Of a DNA stretch of 64,000 nt, positions 17,772-26,290 are shown in pieces. The DNA comes from an uncultured Bacteroidales bacterium (lineage in GTDB: Bacteria > Bacteroidota > Bacteroidia > Bacteroidales > FEN-979). Under the pieces are notes generated by a model, which did no database searches, was not told the origin of the DNA, and saw only the letters and a list, made by a program, of their open reading frames with translations. Where the stretch lies: positions 186,001 to 250,000 of the forward strand of contig CAIRDP010000063.1 in NCBI GenBank assembly GCA_903877385.1, read 5' to 3'. The position numbers and the translations under genes were made by a program. The number at the start of each line of letters is the position of its first letter. Positions within the stretch are counted from its first letter, which is position 1.

Positions 17772-18350
17772 ATGCCTGGTTTTTATAATTCAGTAAATCC
17801 GCTCGCAGTGAGGTTGCTCATAAGAGCCATTTCAATTGCCGGATTCTCATTGCTGATCCTTTCCTGCGAGCAGGAAACGAGACAGGTGCGCACAACCGAC
17901 CATCTCCTGTTGATGGATACTAAAGAAATCAATTATAACCGGCAGCTTGTTCAGTTTGAGAATAATGAAATTGAAGATTATATCAGCCGGCATCATTGGA
18001 AAATGATACAGACACCTACCGGCCTCAGGTATATGATTTTTGAAAGGGGAAAAGGTAAAAAGATCCTTAAAGGTGACGAGATCCACCTGAAATACAATCT
18101 TTCACTTCTTAACGGCAATGATATTTATAAATCCGATTCCCTGGGGATCAAGGTCATTTATCCCGGGACCTCCGAAGAGGAAACCGGGCTGCAGGAAGCT
18201 CTGTTGTGTATGCAAATCGGAGACCATGCAAAACTTATCGTTCCTTCCCACCTTGCTTACGGACTGCTTGGAGATCTGAAGAAAATACCTGGCGGGGCAA
18301 GCCTGGTATATGATATTGAGATACTTAACCCGGCTCAGGGAAATCGTTAA
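17772..18350 (+). CDS. FKBP-type peptidyl-prolyl isomerase lipoprotein, GldI-like
   Basis: The 192-residue protein has a long N-terminal leader ending in a lipobox (LLILSC, Cys32) and so is probably a lipoprotein. An FKBP domain follows (TGLRYMIFERGKGK, KGDEIHLKYNLSLLNG, LQEALLCMQIGDHAKLIVPS, YDIEILNP). GldI of Flavobacterium is an FKBP lipoprotein needed for gliding and T9SS function; size and layout fit. It sits just upstream of T9SS cargo and a PorP/SprF-like gene, supporting a role in folding secreted or surface proteins. The exact GldI identity is inference. Confidence 0.82.
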   Translation: MPGFYNSVNPLAVRLLIRAISIAGFSLLILSCEQETRQVRTTDHLLLMDTKEINYNRQLVQFENNEIEDYISRHHWKMIQTPTGLRYMIFERGKGKKILKGDEIHLKYNLSLLNGNDIYKSDSLGIKVIYPGTSEEETGLQEALLCMQIGDHAKLIVPSHLAYGLLGDLKKIPGGASLVYDIEILNPAQGNR

Positions 18351-18417
18351 TAACCTTTGCCAAAGTGTTAATAAGTAAGCCTGGATTTATAGATCGGGCT
18401 GTAAGGGACTTTACTAT

Positions 18418-18449
18418 CTTGTTGAGGCCTTTGAAAACGTCTTAACAAG
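18418..18449. repeat. Inverted repeat between the two FKBP genes
   Basis: CTTGTTGAG (18418-18426) can pair with CTTAACAAG (18441-18449), with one G-U, around 14 nt. No T run follows, so it is not a standard terminator. It lies in the 200-nt gap before the triple-FKBP gene. Confidence 0.35.
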
Positions 18450-18550
18450 GAAATGCAGTTAATTATAATGCTGAAAATGAGTTGACTGTATATTGATGAG
18501 TAATTTTTATCTTCTAAGAATAACCAATAAAAACAATTAAAAACAAAAAC

Positions 18551-19879
18551 ATGAAAAACAATTTCGTTAAATCGTTAGGATTTTTATTTCTGCTGGCATT
18601 GACGACTTTTGCTTGTTCCTCAAAGTATGCTGGGTTTGACAAGACAGCAAATGGCCTGTATTATAAAATTATTAAAGGATCAAAGGATACGATTAAACCA
18701 AAGCTTGGTGACTGGGTTGCAGTCCAGATGAGCTGGAAGTATAAAGATTCTGTGATGTTCGACAGCCGTAAGAGCCAGGGCGGGATGCCTGTTAGGTTCC
18801 AGGTGCCTGCATCTGATTTCAAAGGTGATATTTATGAAGGAATTAAGCTTTTAGCAGCAGGCGACAGCGCCGTCTTTTTAATCAATTCAGATTCTTTGTT
18901 CATGAAGACTTTCCATCAGCCAAAACGGCCCAAGTTTATCGATACGAATTCAGTAATAACCTTCAATATAAAACTGATCACTGTTGACAGCCCCCAGGGT
19001 CTTATGAAGAAGGAGCAGGATGAGCTTGCCAAGTATCTGAAAGATAAAAATATTACGGTTCAGCCGACGGCCTCCGGCCTTTATTTTGTTGAAGCCTTAG
19101 CCGGTAAGGGCGTAAAAATCGATTCAGGCAGCTGGGTCACACTTCAGTTCAAAGTATCTCTTATCGACGGAAAACAGCTGTTTTCATCATATGACAGGCC
19201 TGAGCCAATCGGGTTCGAATACGGGAAGCGTTTTGACACTAAGGGCATAGAAGAAGCTATTGGAAACATGAAAAAAGGTGGAAAGGGCACAGCCATCGTT
19301 CCTTCAAAACTTGCTTACGGTGAAACAGGAAGAGCCGGTGTTGTACCTCCTTTCGCAACTATGATTTACGACCTGGAGATAGTAAATGTTCAAACCAAGG
19401 CTGAACATGACAAAACTGTCGCTGCAGAAAAAAAGAAATCAGAAGAAATGGTGCAGAAAAATAAAACCGAAGAATCTGCCAACCTTGCCAAATACCTGAA
19501 AGAGAAGAAAATTACAACCAAACCAAATCCCAGCGGCCTTTATTATATTGAGAAGGCAAAAGGTACGGGCGCAAGAGCTGCAGCCGGAAAAATCGTGAAA
19601 GTACATTATACCGGGACCTTGCTCAACGGTACTAAATTTGACTCAAGCCGTGACAAAAACACGCCTTATGAATTCACTCTTGGCCAGAACAGGGTGATCC
19701 AGGGATGGGAAGAAGGGATTGCCCTTATGAACGTTGGCGGAAAAGCCACCCTGATCGTACCTTCCAGTTTGGGCTATGCAGGGCAGGATAAGGGAATCAT
19801 TCCTCCTTATTCAACCCTGGTTTTTGATATCGAACTTATGGATGTACAAGATTCCAAGCCTGCATCTATCAAGAAGTAA
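18551..19879 (+). CDS. Triple-domain FKBP-type PPIase lipoprotein
   Basis: The 442-residue lipoprotein (lipobox TTFAC, Cys22) carries three FKBP-like domains in tandem. Their starts are ANGLYYKIIKG (about 35), ASGLYFVEALAGKG (about 175) and PSGLYYIEKAKGTG (about 322). Lysine/glutamate-rich linkers separate domains 2 and 3. Domain 3 is the most canonical (VKVHYTGTLLNGTKFDSS, GWEEGIALMNVGGKATLIVP, STLVFDIELMDV) and is probably catalytic; domain 1 is the most diverged. It likely folds proteins in the periplasm. It lies between the GldI-like gene and a T9SS cargo gene 8 nt downstream, so it may be a dedicated chaperone for the secreted products. Confidence 0.88.
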   Translation: MKNNFVKSLGFLFLLALTTFACSSKYAGFDKTANGLYYKIIKGSKDTIKPKLGDWVAVQMSWKYKDSVMFDSRKSQGGMPVRFQVPASDFKGDIYEGIKLLAAGDSAVFLINSDSLFMKTFHQPKRPKFIDTNSVITFNIKLITVDSPQGLMKKEQDELAKYLKDKNITVQPTASGLYFVEALAGKGVKIDSGSWVTLQFKVSLIDGKQLFSSYDRPEPIGFEYGKRFDTKGIEEAIGNMKKGGKGTAIVPSKLAYGETGRAGVVPPFATMIYDLEIVNVQTKAEHDKTVAAEKKKSEEMVQKNKTEESANLAKYLKEKKITTKPNPSGLYYIEKAKGTGARAAAGKIVKVHYTGTLLNGTKFDSSRDKNTPYEFTLGQNRVIQGWEEGIALMNVGGKATLIVPSSLGYAGQDKGIIPPYSTLVFDIELMDVQDSKPASIKK

Positions 19880-19887
19880 GATCAGCC

Positions 19888-20946
19888 ATGAGGAAGATTC
19901 TGCTGGCAATCATAGCATTGACCTGGTTCCTGCCCTCCCAGGGGCAGGAACTTGTGGTCAATTTCACTTACGATGAAGTTTGCCTGGGAGGGATCACTCA
20001 TTTTACCAGCCTCTGCTATATCTCAGATACTGCCACCCACCCAAGGGACAGTATCGTTTCACTGGCCTGGGATCTTAAAGGTGATGGCAAATTCAATGAC
20101 GGCAACGACACTGTAAATAATTACACCTATGCGAGTCCGGGATTTCATAATGTCGGATTAAAGGCTCTAACGAAGAACGGACAGGCAAAAGCCTTATATA
20201 AACTCGTCCCTGTTGATTACCTCACTCCGTTGTTCTCAGCAGTTTCCGGCTGCGTTCAGAACGCCGTGATATTTACAAACCAGACCCTGGTCAACGGAGA
20301 TACCGCAGTCACATATCTCTGGAAGTTCGGCGACGGTACAACATCCTCATTGAAAAACCCTCAGCACTATTACGCCGATTCCGGAATCTACAACGTTACC
20401 ATGCTGGCCAGTTTCCCGGTAGGCTGCCTGGATTCTGTCCCACATCCTGTTCATGTAACGGGTATTCCTGTTTTGACCCTTGCATTCTCCCGGGATACGG
20501 TTATGCGGCCGGGCGACACCCTGCTTGCCAGTGTCCAGGGCACATACGATAGCATCCGCTGGTCAACAAAAGATACCAATTACACTATCCTGATCACCAA
20601 AGCAGGGTATTACTCTGTGGAAGCATTCAAAAACTCATGCTTCGGCAAGGCTGGTTTCAATGTCGTTCTTAAAGAAAAGGGACCCGAGCCGGTCATCAGT
20701 AATTTTTTTACTCCAAATGGAGACGGGCATAACGACTACTGGGAAATTTTAAACCTGGCCGATTTTAAACCCTGCCAGGTTAATGTCTATAACCGTTATG
20801 GAATACAGGTATACTCAAGCAGTGATTACCAGAATACCTGGGACGGATCGTTTAATGGAAAACAACTGGCCAATGACACTTATTACTACTTCGTCCGCTG
20901 TTATAATCTGATTGAGTATAAAGGAAACGTGAGTATTTTAAAATGA
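19888..20946 (+). CDS. PKD-domain surface protein with T9SS type B sorting domain
   Basis: The 352-residue protein has a signal peptide (1-19), a PKD-like domain (about 22-108), a second clear PKD domain (AVTYLWKFGDGTTSSLKNP) and an Ig-like segment. The C-terminal gliding-motility-associated domain is recognised by FFTPNGDGHNDYWEI (about 273), VYNRYGIQVY, WDGSFNGK and YYYFVRC. This is the type B (CHU_C) sorting signal, which depends on a PorP/SprF-like protein for export. The next gene, 19 nt downstream, encodes exactly such a protein, so the two form a cargo-partner pair. Confidence 0.9.
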   Translation: MRKILLAIIALTWFLPSQGQELVVNFTYDEVCLGGITHFTSLCYISDTATHPRDSIVSLAWDLKGDGKFNDGNDTVNNYTYASPGFHNVGLKALTKNGQAKALYKLVPVDYLTPLFSAVSGCVQNAVIFTNQTLVNGDTAVTYLWKFGDGTTSSLKNPQHYYADSGIYNVTMLASFPVGCLDSVPHPVHVTGIPVLTLAFSRDTVMRPGDTLLASVQGTYDSIRWSTKDTNYTILITKAGYYSVEAFKNSCFGKAGFNVVLKEKGPEPVISNFFTPNGDGHNDYWEILNLADFKPCQVNVYNRYGIQVYSSSDYQNTWDGSFNGKQLANDTYYYFVRCYNLIEYKGNVSILK

Positions 20947-20965
20947 TCAGATGAATCCCTGACTT

Positions 20966-21898
20966 ATGCGCATATACCGGTTGTTCCTTCTTTTTTTATT
21001 GTTTTTTCCGGGTATAGCTAACGCTCAGCAATATCCGGTGTTGGATGAGTACCGTATCAACCCGGGGATACTTGCCCCTTCATTTACGGGGACTACTTCG
21101 CTTTTCCAGGTTTATTTAACCCAGAGGAATGACTGGACCGGCATCCCGGGATCCCCGGTCACAGGCGCTGTTAACATCGAAGGGATACCATATCAGAATA
21201 TGGGTATCGGTACAAATATCCTTGTTAATAAAGCAGGGATATACAGGTATTTATCGGTCAGCCTGAATTATGCCTACCATCTTAAAATTGCCGAAAATCA
21301 TTTTCTTCACTTCGGGATAAGCCCAAGCCTGTACCAGAATTCTATCGACCTTTCAAATATTATTAATTCCGATCCGAACGACCCGCTTCAAAATGGTTCA
21401 GGCAAGAATACCGAAACATTTCTTAACTGTGGCGCCAGCCTTATGTATTCGTTTAAAACACTGAATATCTGTTTCTCATTCCCATACCTTTTTAATAACA
21501 GGTCCTTATATCAGAATACCCAGTATTCCAACTATCTTTCAATGTCGACAAACTTTCAGTTTTACCTGAATTACATGCTTGATCTTGGGAAGGATTGGGG
21601 GCTGCAGTTTGATGTGCTCTATCGCAATATGCCATACACGCCCTGGCTTATCGATGCAGGCCTGATGGTGAAATATAAAGGAAGTGTATGGCTGGGACTT
21701 TTATACCGGAGAGGAAATACCATCGCGGTGAACGCAGGGTTCTCAGTTGCCAATTCCTTCGTCCTGGGATATAATTATGAATTTTCAGGTAGTGCAATGA
21801 TGGGCAAAAGCGGGGGAACACACGAAGTGACTTTGGGTTATACACTCCAGGGGAAGAACCAGAAAAAAGCCACTCCTTTAAAGATTAAAGACTACTGA
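20966..21898 (+). CDS. PorP/SprF-family outer-membrane protein
   Basis: The 310-residue protein has a signal peptide ending ANAQ, then the family N-terminus (DEYRINPGILAPSFTGT, LTQRNDWTGIPGSPVT). Alternating beta-strand segments typical of an outer-membrane barrel continue to the end. PorP and SprF are associated with T9SS export of type B cargo. It follows a type B cargo gene and precedes another T9SS cargo gene by 2 nt, so all three are probably co-transcribed. Confidence 0.9.
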   Translation: MRIYRLFLLFLLFFPGIANAQQYPVLDEYRINPGILAPSFTGTTSLFQVYLTQRNDWTGIPGSPVTGAVNIEGIPYQNMGIGTNILVNKAGIYRYLSVSLNYAYHLKIAENHFLHFGISPSLYQNSIDLSNIINSDPNDPLQNGSGKNTETFLNCGASLMYSFKTLNICFSFPYLFNNRSLYQNTQYSNYLSMSTNFQFYLNYMLDLGKDWGLQFDVLYRNMPYTPWLIDAGLMVKYKGSVWLGLLYRRGNTIAVNAGFSVANSFVLGYNYEFSGSAMMGKSGGTHEVTLGYTLQGKNQKKATPLKIKDY

Positions 21899-21900
21899 TC

Positions 21901-24900
21901 ATGACAATAAAGGAAATAAAACCGGGTCTGCTGCTGATCATTGCCCTGATGTTACTTATATCCTCCGGGGCAATCAGCCAGAACTCCACGAAAAGGGGAG
22001 GAGTAGGTTTCAGGGTTGATGAAAATCCACCTTTATCGAGAGTTCATTCTTATGATTCCCTGTTCTCAAAATATGGACTGAAATATACATTCGCAGTCAC
22101 TTCTTATATTCTTCCCCTGGTCCCAGACTATGTTGATACGCTGAGAGCCTTGTCACTGAGGGGAGTGGAACTGATGGACAATACCCCGACTCATTCCACC
22201 CAGTTTTTTAACATCATTAATAATGCAGACACGAACCTTTTCAGGAACAAAACAGGCGTAGATCATATATCGGGTCAGAAAATCTGCCTTAAATATGTAT
22301 CCTGCGATACTACGCATTCCCATGGCGAAGGAGGCATTAACCTGTTCGGAAATATGGTGGTGAGCTATAACCCGGGTGAATTTCATGATCTGCTTTCGCC
22401 CTCAGCCTATTTTGCTGTTTATCTGAGTGCTCCCGTGAACCATCTTTGTTTATTTTATAATGTCAAATCCACAAACGTCACGGATCCCGATACACTTTAT
22501 ATCAAATCATTCTGGGATGAGCCTCTTACTTTAGGTGATCATTGGTTTTTCAATTATCATAAACTCAGGAATGATAATGTTGTAATGCATGACTCAGCTG
22601 TTAAAATCCTTGCTAAAAGGTCGCTTGATATCTTCAGTTCAGTAAACCTCGACAGACCTTATACCTGGATTCATCCCGAAGGACAGTCCCCCTGGATCAG
22701 CCCGGCTCAGCTGCAAAATATAATGGCCTCAAAGCTGAATTACAAGCAAGCCAGTTCATTCAAGAATCCTTCTTTTTTCTGCTATAATGAATTTAACCCA
22801 CTTAACAGAAAACAATTTGGCATCCTGAGTGAATCAGAACACGCCTATGATTATTATGCATTTAAAACACAAATAGCCGATGCGGTTGCAAAACATTTTG
22901 TGCTGTTTGATGTGGGAAAACTTGCAAATTACGGTACAGGAAGTTCTTGGGGGGATTACCTCATGTTGAAAGGTTGGATTTTAGGCTGGTGCAACACCAA
23001 AGGCATCCCTGTTAGGACCTATTCTGAATGGAAATCCATCATTTACGACAGCGTCCCGAATAAAACCGTAAATATTTTTCCTAAACTGGATGTCGACCTT
23101 GATGAAAATCATTGGCCTGATGGCTTTGATAATGATACGGCCTTAATCAAAGGTGTATACGATACCACACAGGGTGTTTCTTTTAGTGGGAATAGAAGTT
23201 TCAGACTGAATGGGGGAGGGACGATCTGCAGAGTAACTGGTCTTGGCGGACTTGAAAAAAAGACAAACTATTTTTCCTTTTACCTGAAAAACACCGATAC
23301 CGCTGCATCATCCCTGGTTAAATTAACAGTGAACTTCCCTGAAACCGGAGATACTTTATTTATTGATTCATATGCAGGTGTGAACACTTATTTGAAGACT
23401 TCTATGATCCTGAATGTGCCGGATTCGGTGAGCATCGCCAATTTTACATTCAGCCGCGATACCGCTTATCATGATTCACTCTATCTGAGCGGGTTAGAAC
23501 TTCGTTCTACCGGCTTCCTCAATAAATCGGCATATCCATTGCAGGAAAAGACCGCCAACGTTTTATTCGACAATATTAACCTGAAAAACCTGGTTGCCGA
23601 TACTTCTCTTCCTAATTTGCTTACCTGGACATTCAAAGGAAACCATTTTATTAACTTCAAGGTAGTTTCAAATATCTGGATGAAGATGAACAGACCCAAT
23701 TCTTTCTGGATTGGCAAGGACAGTGTTTGGGCCATTGCCCACAGTCCTGAAGGATTTGCCGACAGCTGTTTTTTCAGGTTCAAGTCTGATTCAATTCCTG
23801 CTGCCTGTGCCGGTGCACCTATCAATATTTCAATCATGGATACCCTTACAAGCTCTGATTATATCAGGTGGACATCCTCTCCTTTTGACTCAACTTTCGG
23901 TGATACAACAATCTTTAATCCTACAGTCACTCCAAAACAAAGTACCTGGTACAAGGTAAAAGTATATAACCTAATGGGCAATATTTATAAGGATAGCGTG
24001 AGGATCATAAGGCATCCTTATCCTGTACCCGGCTTGTTCAAAGACTCATCGATCTGCAAAGGGAGATCTGTCGTTTTAACTGCCGCGGGAGGGACGCATT
24101 ATTTATGGAGCACAGGAGATACTGTCGCCTCAATAACGGTGAAGCCGGATACACTTACCCAGTACACTGTACATGTTGCAAACCAATGGAACTGCTCAAC
24201 GGATGACACAACCTTGATTCATGTTGCAAGTATTCCTGTAGTGACACTTACCGGGCTTATGCCTCAGTATTGTGTAAATGATGACTCTTGTTATTTGATG
24301 GCAGGGACTCCATGGTACGGAAAATTCGGAGGTAGCAGCGGGGTGTCGGGAAGCCTTTTCTGCCCCAAAAATGCCACGATAGGAAAAGATACAGTATGGT
24401 TTCAGGTAACCACGCCACAAGGTTGTTATAATGCAGATACTGTGTATGTTACTATTAACTCACCCCCATCTATCCCAAAACTGCCCGACACTAGCCTTTG
24501 TGGAAATAAAAGCATTGTGCTTGATGCAGGAGTGGGTGCTGATAATTATCTCTGGTCCAATGGATCTACTTATCAATCTACTACTGTCGACTCAGTTCAT
24601 CACGGCCTCGGCCTCTTAAAGGTATGGGTTTATGCTACTAAACAATCCTGCGTTTCAAAGGATACAGCCATGATAACTTTCATAAAATGCTCCACAGGGG
24701 TTAACGATCAGGCTTCCAATGGAGTGTTTGCAGTTTATCCCAATCCTTTCAGCGAGAGTATTTTTATTATGATGAATGAGCAGTTGGGATCAGCTGATAA
24801 TGCCAGCTTGCTTAACTTAAGGGGAGAAGTGATTGCTTCGGCACATCTTAAAGATAAAACAACCATACTACCGGCCAAAGATGTTGTTCCGGGCATATAT

Positions 24901-24957
24901 TTCCTTCTCCTGAAGCATAACGACAGGGAGTATTACGTAAAAATTGTGAAGAACTGA
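21901..24957 (+). CDS. Large T9SS-secreted protein with NodB-like (polysaccharide deacetylase-like) N-terminus
   Basis: The 1018-residue protein has a signal peptide (about 1-27). Residues 33-100 resemble a NodB homology domain: GVGFRVDENPP (Asp40), LFSKYGLKYTFAV, then LRGVELMDNTPTHST. Here the usual HxxxH becomes N94/H98, so one metal ligand is replaced. YTWIHPEGQ (about 260) could be a later active-site loop. A carbohydrate-binding-like or beta-sandwich region (about 390-540) and Ig/PKD-like repeats (about 620-900) follow. The C-terminus (VYPNPFSESIFI ... VVPGIYFLLLKHNDREYYVKIV) is a type A sorting domain. A surface polysaccharide-acting or -binding role is inferred; activity is doubtful. 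It ends 1 nt from a convergent kinase gene. Confidence 0.8.
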   Translation: MTIKEIKPGLLLIIALMLLISSGAISQNSTKRGGVGFRVDENPPLSRVHSYDSLFSKYGLKYTFAVTSYILPLVPDYVDTLRALSLRGVELMDNTPTHSTQFFNIINNADTNLFRNKTGVDHISGQKICLKYVSCDTTHSHGEGGINLFGNMVVSYNPGEFHDLLSPSAYFAVYLSAPVNHLCLFYNVKSTNVTDPDTLYIKSFWDEPLTLGDHWFFNYHKLRNDNVVMHDSAVKILAKRSLDIFSSVNLDRPYTWIHPEGQSPWISPAQLQNIMASKLNYKQASSFKNPSFFCYNEFNPLNRKQFGILSESEHAYDYYAFKTQIADAVAKHFVLFDVGKLANYGTGSSWGDYLMLKGWILGWCNTKGIPVRTYSEWKSIIYDSVPNKTVNIFPKLDVDLDENHWPDGFDNDTALIKGVYDTTQGVSFSGNRSFRLNGGGTICRVTGLGGLEKKTNYFSFYLKNTDTAASSLVKLTVNFPETGDTLFIDSYAGVNTYLKTSMILNVPDSVSIANFTFSRDTAYHDSLYLSGLELRSTGFLNKSAYPLQEKTANVLFDNINLKNLVADTSLPNLLTWTFKGNHFINFKVVSNIWMKMNRPNSFWIGKDSVWAIAHSPEGFADSCFFRFKSDSIPAACAGAPINISIMDTLTSSDYIRWTSSPFDSTFGDTTIFNPTVTPKQSTWYKVKVYNLMGNIYKDSVRIIRHPYPVPGLFKDSSICKGRSVVLTAAGGTHYLWSTGDTVASITVKPDTLTQYTVHVANQWNCSTDDTTLIHVASIPVVTLTGLMPQYCVNDDSCYLMAGTPWYGKFGGSSGVSGSLFCPKNATIGKDTVWFQVTTPQGCYNADTVYVTINSPPSIPKLPDTSLCGNKSIVLDAGVGADNYLWSNGSTYQSTTVDSVHHGLGLLKVWVYATKQSCVSKDTAMITFIKCSTGVNDQASNGVFAVYPNPFSESIFIMMNEQLGSADNASLLNLRGEVIASAHLKDKTTILPAKDVVPGIYFLLLKHNDREYYVKIVKN

Positions 24958-24958
24958 T

Positions 24959-26287
24959 TTATTCGATTTCAAGCAAATCGATGCAATCGGTGAGTTCTTT
25001 GGGCCTATATGGCTTTGCAAGATATTCATTCATTCCGGCTGAGAGGCATTTTTCACGGTCGGTCATGATCACATGTGCGGTGACGGCAATAATTTTTATT
25101 GGAGGCCTGTTGTATGCCGGATTCTTCTCCTTTTGTTCTTTTTCATAATTCCGGATCATGTAGGTTGCCTCGAGCCCATCCATGATCGGCATGGCAATAT
25201 CCATGATAATCAGGTCGAAATGCATTTCGCGAAACTTCTCAAAGGCAATCTTACCATTCTCGGCAATCTCAACTTTATGGCCGGCCCTGCTAAGAGTAGT
25301 AGCGGCAAATTTCTGGTTGAGGATATTATCTTCCACCAGTAATATATTCAGAGGCCTGCTCTTTTTTACTTTCTTTTGTCCCTGGCTGATGTTATTCCTG
25401 AATGCTTCTAAGTCGCCAACTTCATATAACAATGTGAACCAGAAAGTAGAACCACTGTCCTTTTTACTGATTACCCCGATCTTGCCTTTCATCAGGTCGA
25501 TGAGGTTCTTGGAGATGGACAATCCAAGGCCTGTACCTTCAAATTGCTTTATCAACGGGCTGTTCAGCTGAGCATATTCCTGGAAAAGGTTTGCCTGCTC
25601 TTCCTCAGGAATACCCACCCCGGTATCGCTTACTTCGAATTTAAGAAGGACATATCCGGAGGGGATGCTGTCCATTGCAAGAACCGTATCAGGCAGGTAT
25701 TCGGTAAGCCTCAGGTCATTAAACCTGCTTGCATCAAAAATCTCCACTGAGACTACAACAGACCCCTCAATAGTGAATTTTAATGCATTGTTGGTAAGAT
25801 TAACCAGAATCTGGTGTAAACGAACGGAATCACCGATTATGCATTCCGGTACAGCCGACTGTATCCTGTATGAGAGCTCGATTCCTTTTCCTTTAGCTCT
25901 CAGTGATAACATTTTAATTACCTGGTGGATCTCTTCGTGAAGCACGAAGGGCTTGTTCTCAAGTTTCAGCTGCCCGGCTTTTATCTTGGAAAAATCAAGG
26001 ATGTCGTTGATGATTGCCAGCAGGTTATGGCTTGAGATATTGATAACTTCAAGCAGCTCACGCTGTTCAGGGCTTAGATTGGACTGGTCGAGGATGTTAT
26101 ATATTCCAATGATACTGTTCATCGGAGTTCTTATCTCATGACTCATGTTGGCCAGGAAAATTGTCTTGGTACGGTCGGCATCATATGCTTTTATCCTGGC
26201 AATTTCCAGATCCTTTACTGACTGGGCATACTTAGACTCCAGTTCTTTGACTCTTGATTCAAGTTCTTTTATTGTCGATTCACTCAT
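24959..26287 (-). CDS. Soluble hybrid histidine kinase / response regulator
   Basis: The 442-residue protein begins with a coiled coil (1-40), then a HisKA domain with the intact H-box FLANMSHEIRTPMN (His50). A HATPase follows (NLTNNALKFT, DTGVGIPEEEQ, GTGLGLSISKNL), and then a C-terminal receiver (LVEDNILNQ, phospho-acceptor in LIIMDIAMPIMDG, Lys in LAKPYRP). There is no membrane or input domain, so it must get its signal from a partner through the coiled coil. Its start is 3 nt after the stop of the upstream hybrid kinase, whose own H-box lacks histidine, suggesting the two work together. It is the last gene of the minus-strand polysaccharide run. Confidence 0.92.
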   Translation of the reverse strand: MSESTIKELESRVKELESKYAQSVKDLEIARIKAYDADRTKTIFLANMSHEIRTPMNSIIGIYNILDQSNLSPEQRELLEVINISSHNLLAIINDILDFSKIKAGQLKLENKPFVLHEEIHQVIKMLSLRAKGKGIELSYRIQSAVPECIIGDSVRLHQILVNLTNNALKFTIEGSVVVSVEIFDASRFNDLRLTEYLPDTVLAMDSIPSGYVLLKFEVSDTGVGIPEEEQANLFQEYAQLNSPLIKQFEGTGLGLSISKNLIDLMKGKIGVISKKDSGSTFWFTLLYEVGDLEAFRNNISQGQKKVKKSRPLNILLVEDNILNQKFAATTLSRAGHKVEIAENGKIAFEKFREMHFDLIIMDIAMPIMDGLEATYMIRNYEKEQKEKNPAYNRPPIKIIAVTAHVIMTDREKCLSAGMNEYLAKPYRPKELTDCIDLLEIE

Positions 26288-26290
26288 ATA

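Noticed and set aside
18418-18449. Inverted repeat as an intrinsic terminator of the GldI-like gene
   Set aside because: No T run follows the stem, so it was listed only as an inverted repeat.
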